DNA from: Mariprofundaceae bacterium
GTDB lineage: Bacteria; Pseudomonadota; Zetaproteobacteria; Mariprofundales; Mariprofundaceae
Assembly: GCA_030950825.1 (NCBI GenBank)
Contig: JAUZQT010000054.1
Coordinates: 1-6,629 of the forward strand
Length of the DNA stretch: 6,629 nucleotides
Reading direction: 5' to 3'
The position numbers were made by a program, and so were the translations under genes. Position 1 is the first letter of the stretch. Each line of letters begins with the position of its first letter. Below, piece after piece: positions 1 to 6,500 of this stretch. The notes below the pieces were generated by a model, which was not told the origin of the DNA, did no database searches, and saw nothing but the letters and a program-made list of their open reading frames with translations.

Positions 1-3000
1 TTGAGTTGCGCACTACAATTCCAGCCAAAGCAATCATGCCAATCATGGATGTGGCGGTGAAAGGCTGGCCTGTAATCCAATGCCCCGGAAAAATTCCAAT
101 CAACGTTAAGGCCGTGGGAGCCATCACCAACATAGGCAAAATTAACTGCCCATAATAAGCCACCATGAGTAAATAAATAAGCATCAAACCCACAATAAAT
201 GCCGCACCCAAATCACGAAAGACATCCAAAGTCAGACGCATTTCACCATCCCAAAGCATATGATAGCCAAAGGTATTTTCTGGCTCTGTTAGTCCAAAGT
301 GCATACCGCCCGTTTTCAATATCACACCAGGAATAACTTCGCTCCCATCCAGCTTTTCATCCATATCCAGCAGCGAGTAGACTTGGGATCCTTCTTTGGG
401 TTCACCACTGACATAAGCCACAGGATGACCATCTTTGCTAAAGATTGGCTTGGAAGCAATCTGTTTTTCAACCGTGGCAATAGCAGATAATGGTATTGAG
501 CCATGTTTGGAACTAATATAAATGCGATGTAAGTCTTCTACATGGGCACGCAAGTCACGTGGTAATTGCACATGCAAAACTACTTGATGACGTTCATCTT
601 GTGTATGCACCACACCAAAGTGATACCCTTGTAAAAAATCACGCAGCGCTGTTTCTACCTGAGCCGTAACAATGCCCAGACGTGCTGCTTTTTGCTTATC
701 CACATGTATATTGTATTGCACTTGATCAGCACCAACCGAATCATCAACATCCACCACATCATAAGTATTGGCAAACACATCACGCACGCGGGCTGCAATT
801 TTACGTTGTTGCGCATAGTCAGGCCCATAAATTTCAGCCAATAGCGTGGCACGTACAGGCGGGCCAGGTGGATCTTCCACCAATTTCACTGAAGCATGTG
901 GATGCTTGGCCAACATAGGTGCAAGCTTGGCTCGCAAATCCAAGACAATATCGGAGGAGCTTTCACTGCGCTGGTGTTTGTTGATAAGGTTGACACGAAT
1001 TTCCCCCAAGTGTGGGGCCTCACGGAACAATGCTGCGCCGCGCAAAATGCCGTTAAAATCAATGGGGCCGCCACGTCCGACAAAGCTCTCATAATCTTTC
1101 ACCATTGGGTGCTGGCGCAAAACATCACCAATTTCACGCGCCACAAGATCAGTCTCTTCTAGGGTAGATCCTTCGCTTAAATCCAGCGTGATATTAAAAG
1201 TATTCTGATTTCCTTTGGGTAGCATTTTCAATTCAACCGTACCAGCTGTGAGTGGCCCATTGATGCCTGATGGGCGCATAAATTGCCACCCTGGTTGCCA
1301 CATGGCGCCTGCAAACAATACGACAACAAACAAAGCAAAAACACGACGTTTGTTTTTATTTTCAATCAAAGGTACAGCCAGTTTCATATATGTTCGATGT
1401 ACCCAGTCTTTTGGCTGTGAATCTTTTTCTTCCATGGTGGGTGCGATTATTTTGCAAGGCAACCAACGCTGTGCAATCCAAGGTGTAAAGGCATAAGCAA
1501 TCAATAGCGATGCCGCCATCGCTAGGGGTGCATTGAATGGAATAGGTGCCATATATGGCCCCATCATACCTGTGACAAAAGCCATCGGAATAAAAGCAAG
1601 AATCACCGCGATGGTGGCAATGATGGTTGGTTTGCCCGTTTCATTGGTTGCACGAATAATCAAAGCCGCTTTGTCCGATAAATTATGAACACCTTGACGC
1701 AAATGCCGATGAATATTTTCAATCACTACAATAGCATCATCCACCAATAAACCCAAAGCAAGAATCAAGGCAAACAGTGTGATGCGGTTAATCGTTTGAT
1801 CGGCAAGAAAACCAATCGCCAAAACGACAAATAGGATGATTGGGATGTTCATGGTGACAATGGCGGCTTCACGCCAACCCAAAAATAGTAATAAAATGGC
1901 AATCACCGTGGCAATCGCAATGCCTAGGTGTTCCACAAGCAGGTTCACGGCATCATCAGCGCGCTTGCCTGAATCGCGGGTGATGTTCACCTGCACATTA
2001 TCAGGAATAAAATCCCCCTGAAGCATGGCAAGTTTATCCGCAATACTTTGGGTTACAACAACAGCATTGGTGCCACGTTTTTTTGCCAGAGTAATGGAAA
2101 CAGCTGGTACTTCAGGCTCACCTGTTTGTGAAGCTTGCGCCCATGATGCTCCGCCAAAAGCAATACGATGGAATTGATTGGCTTCGGAAAGGCCGTCCTG
2201 AATCGTTGCAATATCCCGCAAGTAAATTGGTTTATTTTGCCATTCGCTGACCATCAACTGACCGACTTGTTGTGCTGTTTTTAAATAACCATCCAACCAA
2301 ATACGTGTTACCTGTTGATCTCCAACCAGTGTGCCCACTGCTCCACCACGGTTGGCGGACATCAAAATTTGGTGTAATTTATCCAAGGTAATCCCATAGG
2401 CTGCCATTTTAGCAGGATCGATCTGAATGCGGATTTCACGGTCTTGCCCACCAATAATATCAGCAACAGAAACCCCTGAAAGTGGTGCTAATTGATCTCG
2501 GACACGCTCTGCTAAACGTTTTAATGCCAAGCCATCCATAAACTCAGAGGATAAAGTCACCACGGAAACAGGCACATCATCCACATCCATAGGCTTCACC
2601 AATGGCTGCGATGCTCCGACTGGCAGGCGATCCAAATTATGCATAATCCGATCATATAACTTCACCAAACTGGTTTCTTTGTCTGCGCCTACCTTAAACA
2701 TCACCGTTACCACAGCCATCGAATCCATCGCGGTGCCGTAAGTATGTTCCACATCCGTCATTTCACGCAAGACCATTTCCAACGGTCGCACAATGAGATT
2801 TTTAATTTCCTTAGGGCTTGCACCCTGCATTTGCACAATAACATTGGCTGCGGGCACATCAATTTGTGGATTTTCTTCACGCGGCGTTATCATCAATGCC
2901 AAGGCACCCATGAAAAAAATAAGTATACAAACAATCGGCGTAATATTGCTATGCATGGCAAATTTCCCAAGCTTTCCTGCAATATTTAAGGCCTCTTCCT

Positions 3001-3022
3001 TCACCTCCGTCTTCTGACTCAT
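1..3022 (-). CDS. RND-family efflux pump, inner-membrane permease subunit (HAE-like), 3' end cut off by the window edge
   Basis: This is the proton-driven inner-membrane pump of a tripartite RND exporter. The frame is open from ATG at 3022 to the left edge, about 1007 codons with no internal stop. TM1 lies near residues 28-46 and is followed by a porter segment with REENPQIDVP. TM2-TM4 span roughly 366-434, and TM4 carries GLLVDDAIVVIENIHRH with the paired aspartates D428/D429 (AcrB D407/D408). TM5-TM6 and a cytoplasmic loop follow. TM7 is near 560-577, then a second porter half containing DPPGPPVRA near 717-725, and TM8-TM10 near 936-1006. By comparison with AcrB roughly 80-110 residues are missing, including TM11 and TM12. 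The DD motif and the absence of a CusA-type TM4 favour a drug/organic-substrate pump over a heavy-metal one. An arginine (R1005) aligns with the TM10 lysine K940 of AcrB. The start overlaps the adaptor stop (ATGA) and has a good ribosome site. The substrate cannot be read from the sequence. Confidence 0.95.
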   Translation of the reverse strand, partial: MSQKTEVKEEALNIAGKLGKFAMHSNITPIVCILIFFMGALALMITPREENPQIDVPAANVIVQMQGASPKEIKNLIVRPLEMVLREMTDVEHTYGTAMDSMAVVTVMFKVGADKETSLVKLYDRIMHNLDRLPVGASQPLVKPMDVDDVPVSVVTLSSEFMDGLALKRLAERVRDQLAPLSGVSVADIIGGQDREIRIQIDPAKMAAYGITLDKLHQILMSANRGGAVGTLVGDQQVTRIWLDGYLKTAQQVGQLMVSEWQNKPIYLRDIATIQDGLSEANQFHRIAFGGASWAQASQTGEPEVPAVSITLAKKRGTNAVVVTQSIADKLAMLQGDFIPDNVQVNITRDSGKRADDAVNLLVEHLGIAIATVIAILLLFLGWREAAIVTMNIPIILFVVLAIGFLADQTINRITLFALILALGLLVDDAIVVIENIHRHLRQGVHNLSDKAALIIRATNETGKPTIIATIAVILAFIPMAFVTGMMGPYMAPIPFNAPLAMAASLLIAYAFTPWIAQRWLPCKIIAPTMEEKDSQPKDWVHRTYMKLAVPLIENKNKRRVFALFVVVLFAGAMWQPGWQFMRPSGINGPLTAGTVELKMLPKGNQNTFNITLDLSEGSTLEETDLVAREIGDVLRQHPMVKDYESFVGRGGPIDFNGILRGAALFREAPHLGEIRVNLINKHQRSESSSDIVLDLRAKLAPMLAKHPHASVKLVEDPPGPPVRATLLAEIYGPDYAQQRKIAARVRDVFANTYDVVDVDDSVGADQVQYNIHVDKQKAARLGIVTAQVETALRDFLQGYHFGVVHTQDERHQVVLHVQLPRDLRAHVEDLHRIYISSKHGSIPLSAIATVEKQIASKPIFSKDGHPVAYVSGEPKEGSQVYSLLDMDEKLDGSEVIPGVILKTGGMHFGLTEPENTFGYHMLWDGEMRLTLDVFRDLGAAFIVGLMLIYLLMVAYYGQLILPMLVMAPTALTLIGIFPGHWITGQPFTATSMIGMIALAGIVVRNS

Positions 3023-4050
3023 GGCTGAACCTTCATACCACTGAGCAATGCAGGCTTCCCACCCCAAACAACACGATCACCAACATACAACCCTGCCAGC
3101 ACCTCAATCATATTCGACCTTTTTTGTCCCAATCGAATCTGTCGATAGTGCGTCATGCTCATTTCATCCATCACATACACAGCATGCAAGCCTGCACGTG
3201 AAATAATGGCTTCATTAGGCAGTAAAAGAGCCTTGCGCATGCCTGTATCAAAGCCTGCTTCAGCATACATGCCAGGGTGAATATCAACGACCGTTGGTAA
3301 GGCAATTTTAACCAAAAACTGATGCGATACAGGATCAGCGGCCTGAACAACTTGGCGCACGGTTCCTTGAAACTGTTGTTTTAATGAAGGAATTTTAACA
3401 TCCACCGTGTCGCTCTCATGGATACGCCCAACAAACTGTTCTGAAACATACGTCTTCACCAGTAGGTTGCTTGGATCCTCAATACTTAAAATAGGCATAC
3501 CCATTGCAGCCAAATCACCTTGAGCCATACGCTTCTCAACAATTACACCTTTTACAGGTGAAACAACGTTGGCATAACTTAATTGATGCTTGGCTTGCTT
3601 GACTTGTGAGCGTGCCACTTGATAACGAAGTTTCACCTTATCGGCTTGCTGTGGCGTGATCGCTCCTGCTTTTAACAGGCTTGCATAGCGTATCATTTCA
3701 GCTTTGGCATTGCTTAAGTCTGCTTTTGTCTGAATTAAGGCTTGCTTGGCATTCACGGGGTCAATACGTAATAACACCTGCCCTACTTCGACATGATCTC
3801 CTTCTCGCACTTTCATATCACGAATATAACCAGGTAAACGCGCACTAATGGAAACACGGTGATCCGATGTTACTGTGCCGCTGGTCATATAGTGTACGGC
3901 AACATCTTGCCATACCATTTCAAGCTGATGGGATACTCGAACATTCATGGGCTCATTTGAAATAGTCCCTTTTTCTTCAGTGCATGCATTCAAAAGCACT
4001 GCTAGTATAATAGTCACTGTCAGTTGTTTCACATATATCATTGATTTCAT
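3019..4050 (-). CDS. Periplasmic adaptor (membrane fusion) lipoprotein of the RND pump, HlyD/AcrA family
   Basis: This protein of 343 residues bridges the inner-membrane pump and the outer-membrane channel. Its N-terminus is a lipoprotein signal: MKSMIYVKQ, a hydrophobic stretch (10-20), and lipobox LNA|C with Cys23 as the predicted lipidated residue. The following residue is Thr, not the Asp that retains lipoproteins in the E. coli inner membrane. The first half of the lipoyl/barrel-sandwich domain is near 66-97 (PGYIRDMKVREGDHVEVGQVL). The alpha-helical hairpin covers about 98-158, a short one fit for a TolC-type partner. The second lipoyl half is near 159-192 (VVSPVKGVIVEKRMAQGDL). The beta-barrel domain is about 195-270 with HPGMYAEAGF, and a membrane-proximal domain follows to the end. 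The start overlaps the channel stop by ATGA and has no strong Shine-Dalgarno, so translational coupling is likely. The stop overlaps the pump start in the same way. Length and domain order are normal for the family. Confidence 0.93.
   Translation of the reverse strand: MKSMIYVKQLTVTIILAVLLNACTEEKGTISNEPMNVRVSHQLEMVWQDVAVHYMTSGTVTSDHRVSISARLPGYIRDMKVREGDHVEVGQVLLRIDPVNAKQALIQTKADLSNAKAEMIRYASLLKAGAITPQQADKVKLRYQVARSQVKQAKHQLSYANVVSPVKGVIVEKRMAQGDLAAMGMPILSIEDPSNLLVKTYVSEQFVGRIHESDTVDVKIPSLKQQFQGTVRQVVQAADPVSHQFLVKIALPTVVDIHPGMYAEAGFDTGMRKALLLPNEAIISRAGLHAVYVMDEMSMTHYRQIRLGQKRSNMIEVLAGLYVGDRVVWGGKPALLSGMKVQP
3030..3034 (-). promoter_or_regulatory. Ribosome binding site of the RND pump gene
   Basis: GAAGG on the minus strand lies 7 nt before the ATG at 3022, inside the last codons of the adaptor gene. 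It supports this start and suggests that the pump is translated by its own initiation as well as by coupling through the ATGA overlap. Confidence 0.65.
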
Positions 4051-5399
4051 AAAATAGATTTCTCACTTAATAAACCCGCAGCCAGCAATAAGGCTGCGTT
4101 TGCAAGGATAACATCATATTGAGCACGTATCCGCGCGACTTGTGATATATCCATTGCCACCTGTGCATCCAAAACACTGGCAGTTGTTTCTAGCCCCTGC
4201 CCATAGCGCAAGGAAAGAATACGTAATGCTTCTTGTGTTTGTTTGAGTGCTTCTTGCTCACGCTGCAATCTATTTTGAGCCAATTTATGGGAGCGCCATG
4301 CTTGTCGCACCTCATTATTGATGGTTTGACGCTGATCAATGATTTGCCATTGCAGCGCTTGATAGGAAGATTCCACAACACGTTGTTTGGCGTGATCTGC
4401 GCCACCATTAAAAAGATTCATACGCATCATAATACCAATCGAACTACTACCATTTTTCAGCCCTACAGTTGTACTATTCCAATCCTGAGATGCCACCAGA
4501 TTGATTTGCGGCAAGTCACTGGCATAAGCCTGCTGACGACTATGTGATAGACTTTGTAAACGCTGCTGCATGGCTAGAAAATCCAAGCGTTTCTCAGGCG
4601 CTTGCAATAAAAGATCTTCCAACGATACCTCTGGCATCAAGACTGAAGCTTGTGATAGCTCTGGCTGCTCCCGCGACGTACTTAACCCCATCAATAAAGC
4701 CAACTGCTCCAAATTTGTCTGATAGTTGTTGCTAGACTCATCAACAGCGACTTGGCGGCGCAAAACATATACATGAGCAAGCATCGCATCACTGGCTATC
4801 GCCATACCCTTCTTCTTTAAGGCCACAACATCGCTCCAGCGTTTTTTTGCTGCCTCAACAGATTTCTTACTCACTTCAATCTGTTCCCAGCTTTGGCGCG
4901 CTTGAATATAGACTGCAATCGTTTGATACATTTTCTGCTGTTTTTGAAAATCAAAGTGCAGTGCTGTGGCTTCAAGTTGGGCTTCCGCTTCTTTTTGTGC
5001 AGCTGATAGCGCCCCTCCAGTAAACAAAGGCATACTTAATCCCAAACGAGACTGGTAGTTTTGTTGAAAGCTGGGGTGATTTAATGTGTTTGGAGAAAAA
5101 TCTGCGACACTGACTGATTTTTGATTCAGCTTATTACCAAACACTTGTAATGGCGAATTTGTATAAATCCAGCCTGTCGACATGTCTATTTTCGGCATAC
5201 GATTCCCTTTCGCACGCTTTATCATTGCCTTTGCCTGATTTACGCTTTGCGATGCTGCCAACAACTGTCTGTTATGTTGCATTGATTGCGACACACTCTC
5301 TTTCAATGTTAGCACTTCACCTGCGTTGGATAGCATTGGTAAAAATGCAGAAAGTATTATTATATAACGCTTTATTGATATGTTTGATAAAAAAAACAC
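4047..5399 (-). CDS. TolC-family outer-membrane channel of the RND efflux system (GTG start)
   Basis: This is the trimeric outer-membrane exit duct, 450 residues from the chosen start. I prefer GTG at 5399 over the longer TTG frame opening at 5438. A strong GGGAGGGG ribosome site (5407-5414) sits exactly 7 nt upstream of it. From there the protein begins with a clean signal peptide: a basic KR near residues 10-11, hydrophobic YIIILSAFLPML, and probable cleavage after SNA at residue 26. The longer form would put a charged RKLGRGK tail in front and overlap the repressor gene. Two structural repeats are visible. The first has PLFTGG near 124-129 and LKKKGMAIASD near 194-204; the second has NLFNGG near 328-333 and RYGQGLET near 398-405. 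These are typical TolC-repeat strand and helix turns. There is no N-terminal lipobox cysteine, unlike OprM/CusC-type channels. It follows the repressor gene by 4 bp and overlaps the adaptor by ATGA. Eight T residues follow the start codon directly. Confidence 0.92.
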   Translation of the reverse strand: MFFLSNISIKRYIIILSAFLPMLSNAGEVLTLKESVSQSMQHNRQLLAASQSVNQAKAMIKRAKGNRMPKIDMSTGWIYTNSPLQVFGNKLNQKSVSVADFSPNTLNHPSFQQNYQSRLGLSMPLFTGGALSAAQKEAEAQLEATALHFDFQKQQKMYQTIAVYIQARQSWEQIEVSKKSVEAAKKRWSDVVALKKKGMAIASDAMLAHVYVLRRQVAVDESSNNYQTNLEQLALLMGLSTSREQPELSQASVLMPEVSLEDLLLQAPEKRLDFLAMQQRLQSLSHSRQQAYASDLPQINLVASQDWNSTTVGLKNGSSSIGIMMRMNLFNGGADHAKQRVVESSYQALQWQIIDQRQTINNEVRQAWRSHKLAQNRLQREQEALKQTQEALRILSLRYGQGLETTASVLDAQVAMDISQVARIRAQYDVILANAALLLAAGLLSEKSIL

Positions 5400-5403
5400 C
5401 TGC

Positions 5404-5748
5404 TTACCCCTCCCGAGTTTTCTTTTCAGTATCCACAAAACACATTTCTGGACAGTAAATTTTTTTCAATGCTTCCACCAATTCAGCAAAAGCAGGGTTA
5501 GCAATATGATAATATACTTGCTGGCCACGCTTTTCGTTTTGAAGAATGCCCATCAAACGCATTTTGGATAAATGCTGCGATAAATTGGATTGTGATGAGC
5601 CTGTAGCTTCCATGAGTTCCGCGACACACATCGGTTCTGCCAACAAGTGACACAACACGCTCAAACGCAATTCATGTGCAATGGCGCGTAGACCCTCACT
5701 GGCAGCGCGGACTTTATCCTTGGGTATACTTTGTGAAAGATGTGACAT
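5404..5748 (-). CDS. ArsR-family winged-helix repressor of the BigR/SqrR/YgaV persulfide-sensing type
   Basis: This 114-residue protein has the normal length for ArsR/SmtB dimeric repressors and is the first gene of the pump operon. The winged helix-turn-helix is clear: helix 3 around VAELMEATG (42-50), recognition helix SSQSNLSQHLSKMR (51-64), and wing GILQNEKRGQQVYYHI (67-82). Two cysteines stand out: Cys33 in RLSVLCHLL and Cys99 in LKKIYCPE, 66 residues apart. From memory, BigR (Cys42/Cys108) and SqrR (Cys41/Cys107) have the same spacing, and E. coli YgaV has closely similar contexts (LLILC and LKNVYCP). These proteins release DNA when persulfides link the two cysteines. The helix-3 metal box ELCVCDL of As/Cd sensors is not intact, only Cys41 being present. 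Cys41 and Cys103 are extra thiols, so a metalloid response cannot be fully excluded. The ATG at 5748 has only a weak ribosome site. The family is certain; the persulfide assignment rests on remembered alignments. Confidence 0.9.
   Translation of the reverse strand: MSHLSQSIPKDKVRAASEGLRAIAHELRLSVLCHLLAEPMCVAELMEATGSSQSNLSQHLSKMRLMGILQNEKRGQQVYYHIANPAFAELVEALKKIYCPEMCFVDTEKKTREG
5407..5414 (-). promoter_or_regulatory. Strong ribosome binding site that sets the TolC-family start
   Basis: GGGAGGGG on the minus strand lies in the last codons of the repressor gene, 7 nt before the GTG at 5399. It is the best Shine-Dalgarno in the window. It argues that the channel starts at the GTG, not at the upstream in-frame TTG at 5438, which has no comparable site. 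Confidence 0.75.
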
Positions 5749-5775
5749 AAAGCGAACTATAGATAAACTTCATAA

Positions 5776-5793
5776 TATTAGCAATAACTAATA
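5776..5793. promoter_or_regulatory. Candidate operator of the ArsR-type repressor, with a possible overlapping extended -10
   Basis: A perfect 6-bp inverted repeat, TATTAG-N6-CTAATA, extends with one mismatch per side to about 5773-5796. It lies 28 bp upstream of the repressor start in a very AT-rich stretch, which suits an autoregulatory ArsR-family site. On the minus strand TGC-TAATAT (5775-5783) resembles an extended -10 element and overlaps the repeat, so bound repressor would block polymerase. No good -35 is seen. The symmetry is observed; binding is inferred. Confidence 0.45.
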
Positions 5794-5809
5794 ATAGAAT
5801 ATAAAACCA

Positions 5810-5842
5810 ATTACAGTGATTTTTTATACAGCATTGCAGTGA
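5810..5842. repeat. Pair of direct repeats, ATTRCAGTGA, upstream of the pump operon
   Basis: ATTACAGTGA (5810-5819) and ATTGCAGTGA (5833-5842) match at 9 of 10 positions and start 23 bp apart, about two helical turns. They lie between the heme-protein gene and the repressor gene, upstream of the candidate operator. They could be a binding site for a second regulator or chance. Nothing else, and no rho-independent terminator, is visible in the gap between the two genes. Confidence 0.3.
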
Positions 5843-5860
5843 CAATTAAAAACAAGCTCA

Positions 5861-5890
5861 TATTGGCATCTACTGGCGTCTACTGGCTAC
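5861..5890. repeat. Three imperfect 10-bp tandem repeats over the stop codon of the heme-protein gene
   Basis: TATTGGCATC, TACTGGCGTC and TACTGGCTAC follow each other without spacing (consensus about TAYTGGCRTC). The stop codon of the heme-protein gene falls at the junction of the second and third units, and the third unit encodes its last residues. This looks like a small slippage duplication at the gene end. There is no sign of a longer array. Confidence 0.5.
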
Positions 5891-6416
5891 GAACAAGTGT
5901 ATTACTGTCAGTATGCTCAAACGTTTTACCATAAATATTCAGCATGATTGCTTGTTTATAACTTAGTCTATCACCTTCAGTGGTGAAAACTTGGCTAAAT
6001 GCAGTGGTTTTGGCGTTGTGCTCCATAAACGCAGATTGTGTAATACCACCTTCTGCATTTGTTGATACTTCAATCACGTTTCCAGCTTCATTAACTTTGC
6101 CGCATGCTACCACGCCCACACCACGCGGAATGGTAAATGAATGGGTAATCACACCCGTTGCTGCATCCCACGACCAATAACCCACTTGATGATGGAATAC
6201 CTCACCGTTTTCAGCACGTTGCACGATTTGTTTGTAGTGTAGCACAGCCAAGGTTTGTGTTTCCGCATTACTCACATCACCAACGATCTCAAAGGTAATG
6301 GTTTCAAAGTAAGGGTTGTTTGCTTGCCCGCTTGGCTCTGGAGCAATATCTGTGCCTTTATCACCCTTCCAAACACCAATCAGTTGCGTTAATGGTCCAA
6401 AGTTAATTTTAGTCAT
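5880..6416 (-). CDS. Nitrobindin/THAP4-like heme-binding beta-barrel protein (FABP-like fold)
   Basis: From ATG at 6416 this is a 178-residue cytoplasmic protein with no signal peptide. The N-terminal GVWKGDKG (residues 14-21) matches the GxWxGxG signature of the nitrobindin/THAP4 C-terminal domain family. Alternating strand-like segments follow, including HHQVGYWSWD near 75-84. The C-terminal HTDSNTLVR has a histidine (168) placed where the family has its proximal heme ligand. Characterised nitrobindins hold ferric heme in a ten-stranded barrel and isomerise peroxynitrite or bind NO; that role is inferred here. Start choice: a GTG at 6422 would add two residues, but GGTGATC directly before the ATG is complementary to the 3' end of 16S rRNA, so I favour the ATG. 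The gene has its own likely promoter and palindromic leader. It lies 131 bp upstream of the pump operon in the same direction with no terminator seen between, so read-through is possible. Length is typical of the bacterial members. Confidence 0.85.
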   Translation of the reverse strand: MTKINFGPLTQLIGVWKGDKGTDIAPEPSGQANNPYFETITFEIVGDVSNAETQTLAVLHYKQIVQRAENGEVFHHQVGYWSWDAATGVITHSFTIPRGVGVVACGKVNEAGNVIEVSTNAEGGITQSAFMEHNAKTTAFSQVFTTEGDRLSYKQAIMLNIYGKTFEHTDSNTLVRSQ

Positions 6417-6432
6417 GATCACCCATTTCTAA

Positions 6433-6447
6433 CCTGAATAATTCAGG
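6433..6447. promoter_or_regulatory. Perfect palindrome CCTGAAT-A-ATTCAGG in the leader of the heme-protein gene
   Basis: Seven-base arms flank one central base, ending 17 bp before the ATG at 6416. It could be an operator downstream of the transcription start or an mRNA hairpin close to the ribosome site. I do not recognise it as the site of a known regulator. No T-run follows, so it is not an intrinsic terminator. Confidence 0.45.
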
Positions 6448-6468
6448 CTAAGTGCTGCAGTAGTTAGC
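6447..6468. promoter_or_regulatory. Imperfect 22-bp palindrome next to the predicted transcription start
   Basis: Outer arms GCTAA and TTAGC surround a central CTGCAG; 9 of 11 base pairs are symmetric. It begins just downstream of the candidate -10 and abuts the perfect palindrome at 6433-6447. The position suits a repressor operator. No known box is recognised. Confidence 0.4.
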
Positions 6469-6472
6469 AAAA

Positions 6473-6500
6473 AGTATAAATCGTACGCAAACCAGGTCAG
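6473..6500 (-). promoter_or_regulatory. Probable sigma70-type promoter of the heme-protein gene
   Basis: On the minus strand, CTGACC (6495-6500, 4 of 6 to TTGACA) and TATACT (6473-6478, 5 of 6 to TATAAT) are separated by 16 bp. The predicted start near 6466 leaves a leader of about 50 nt. The -35 overlaps the stop codon of the upstream gene. Confidence 0.5.

Noticed and set aside
1..3022. Possibility that the left 3 kb is non-coding or a broken pump, as no complete ORF ends inside it
   Set aside because: I followed the minus-strand frame codon by codon from the ATG at 3022 to position 2 and found no stop. It simply continues beyond the window. The short frames on either strand here are shadows.
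1..5399. Heavy-metal (Cus/Czc-type) efflux system
   Set aside because: The pump has the VDDAIVVIEN TM4 motif typical of drug-type pumps, not a metal-type TM4. The adaptor has no His/Met-rich tail. An ArsR-family regulator alone does not imply metals, and its key cysteines fit persulfide sensing better.
5811..5861. A 16-residue hydrophobic micro-ORF (MSLFLIVTAMLYKKSL) on the minus strand between the heme-protein and repressor genes
   Set aside because: It has no ribosome binding site, is short enough to be chance, and lies over the direct repeats. Without expression or conservation data it is not supportable.
5861..5890. CRISPR-like or larger satellite repeat
   Set aside because: Only three 10-bp imperfect units without spacers are present, and they do not continue.
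6433..6468. Intrinsic terminator for the right-edge gene
   Set aside because: Palindromes are present, but no T-run follows on the minus strand, and a promoter for the next gene lies upstream of them. Regulatory symmetry is the better reading.
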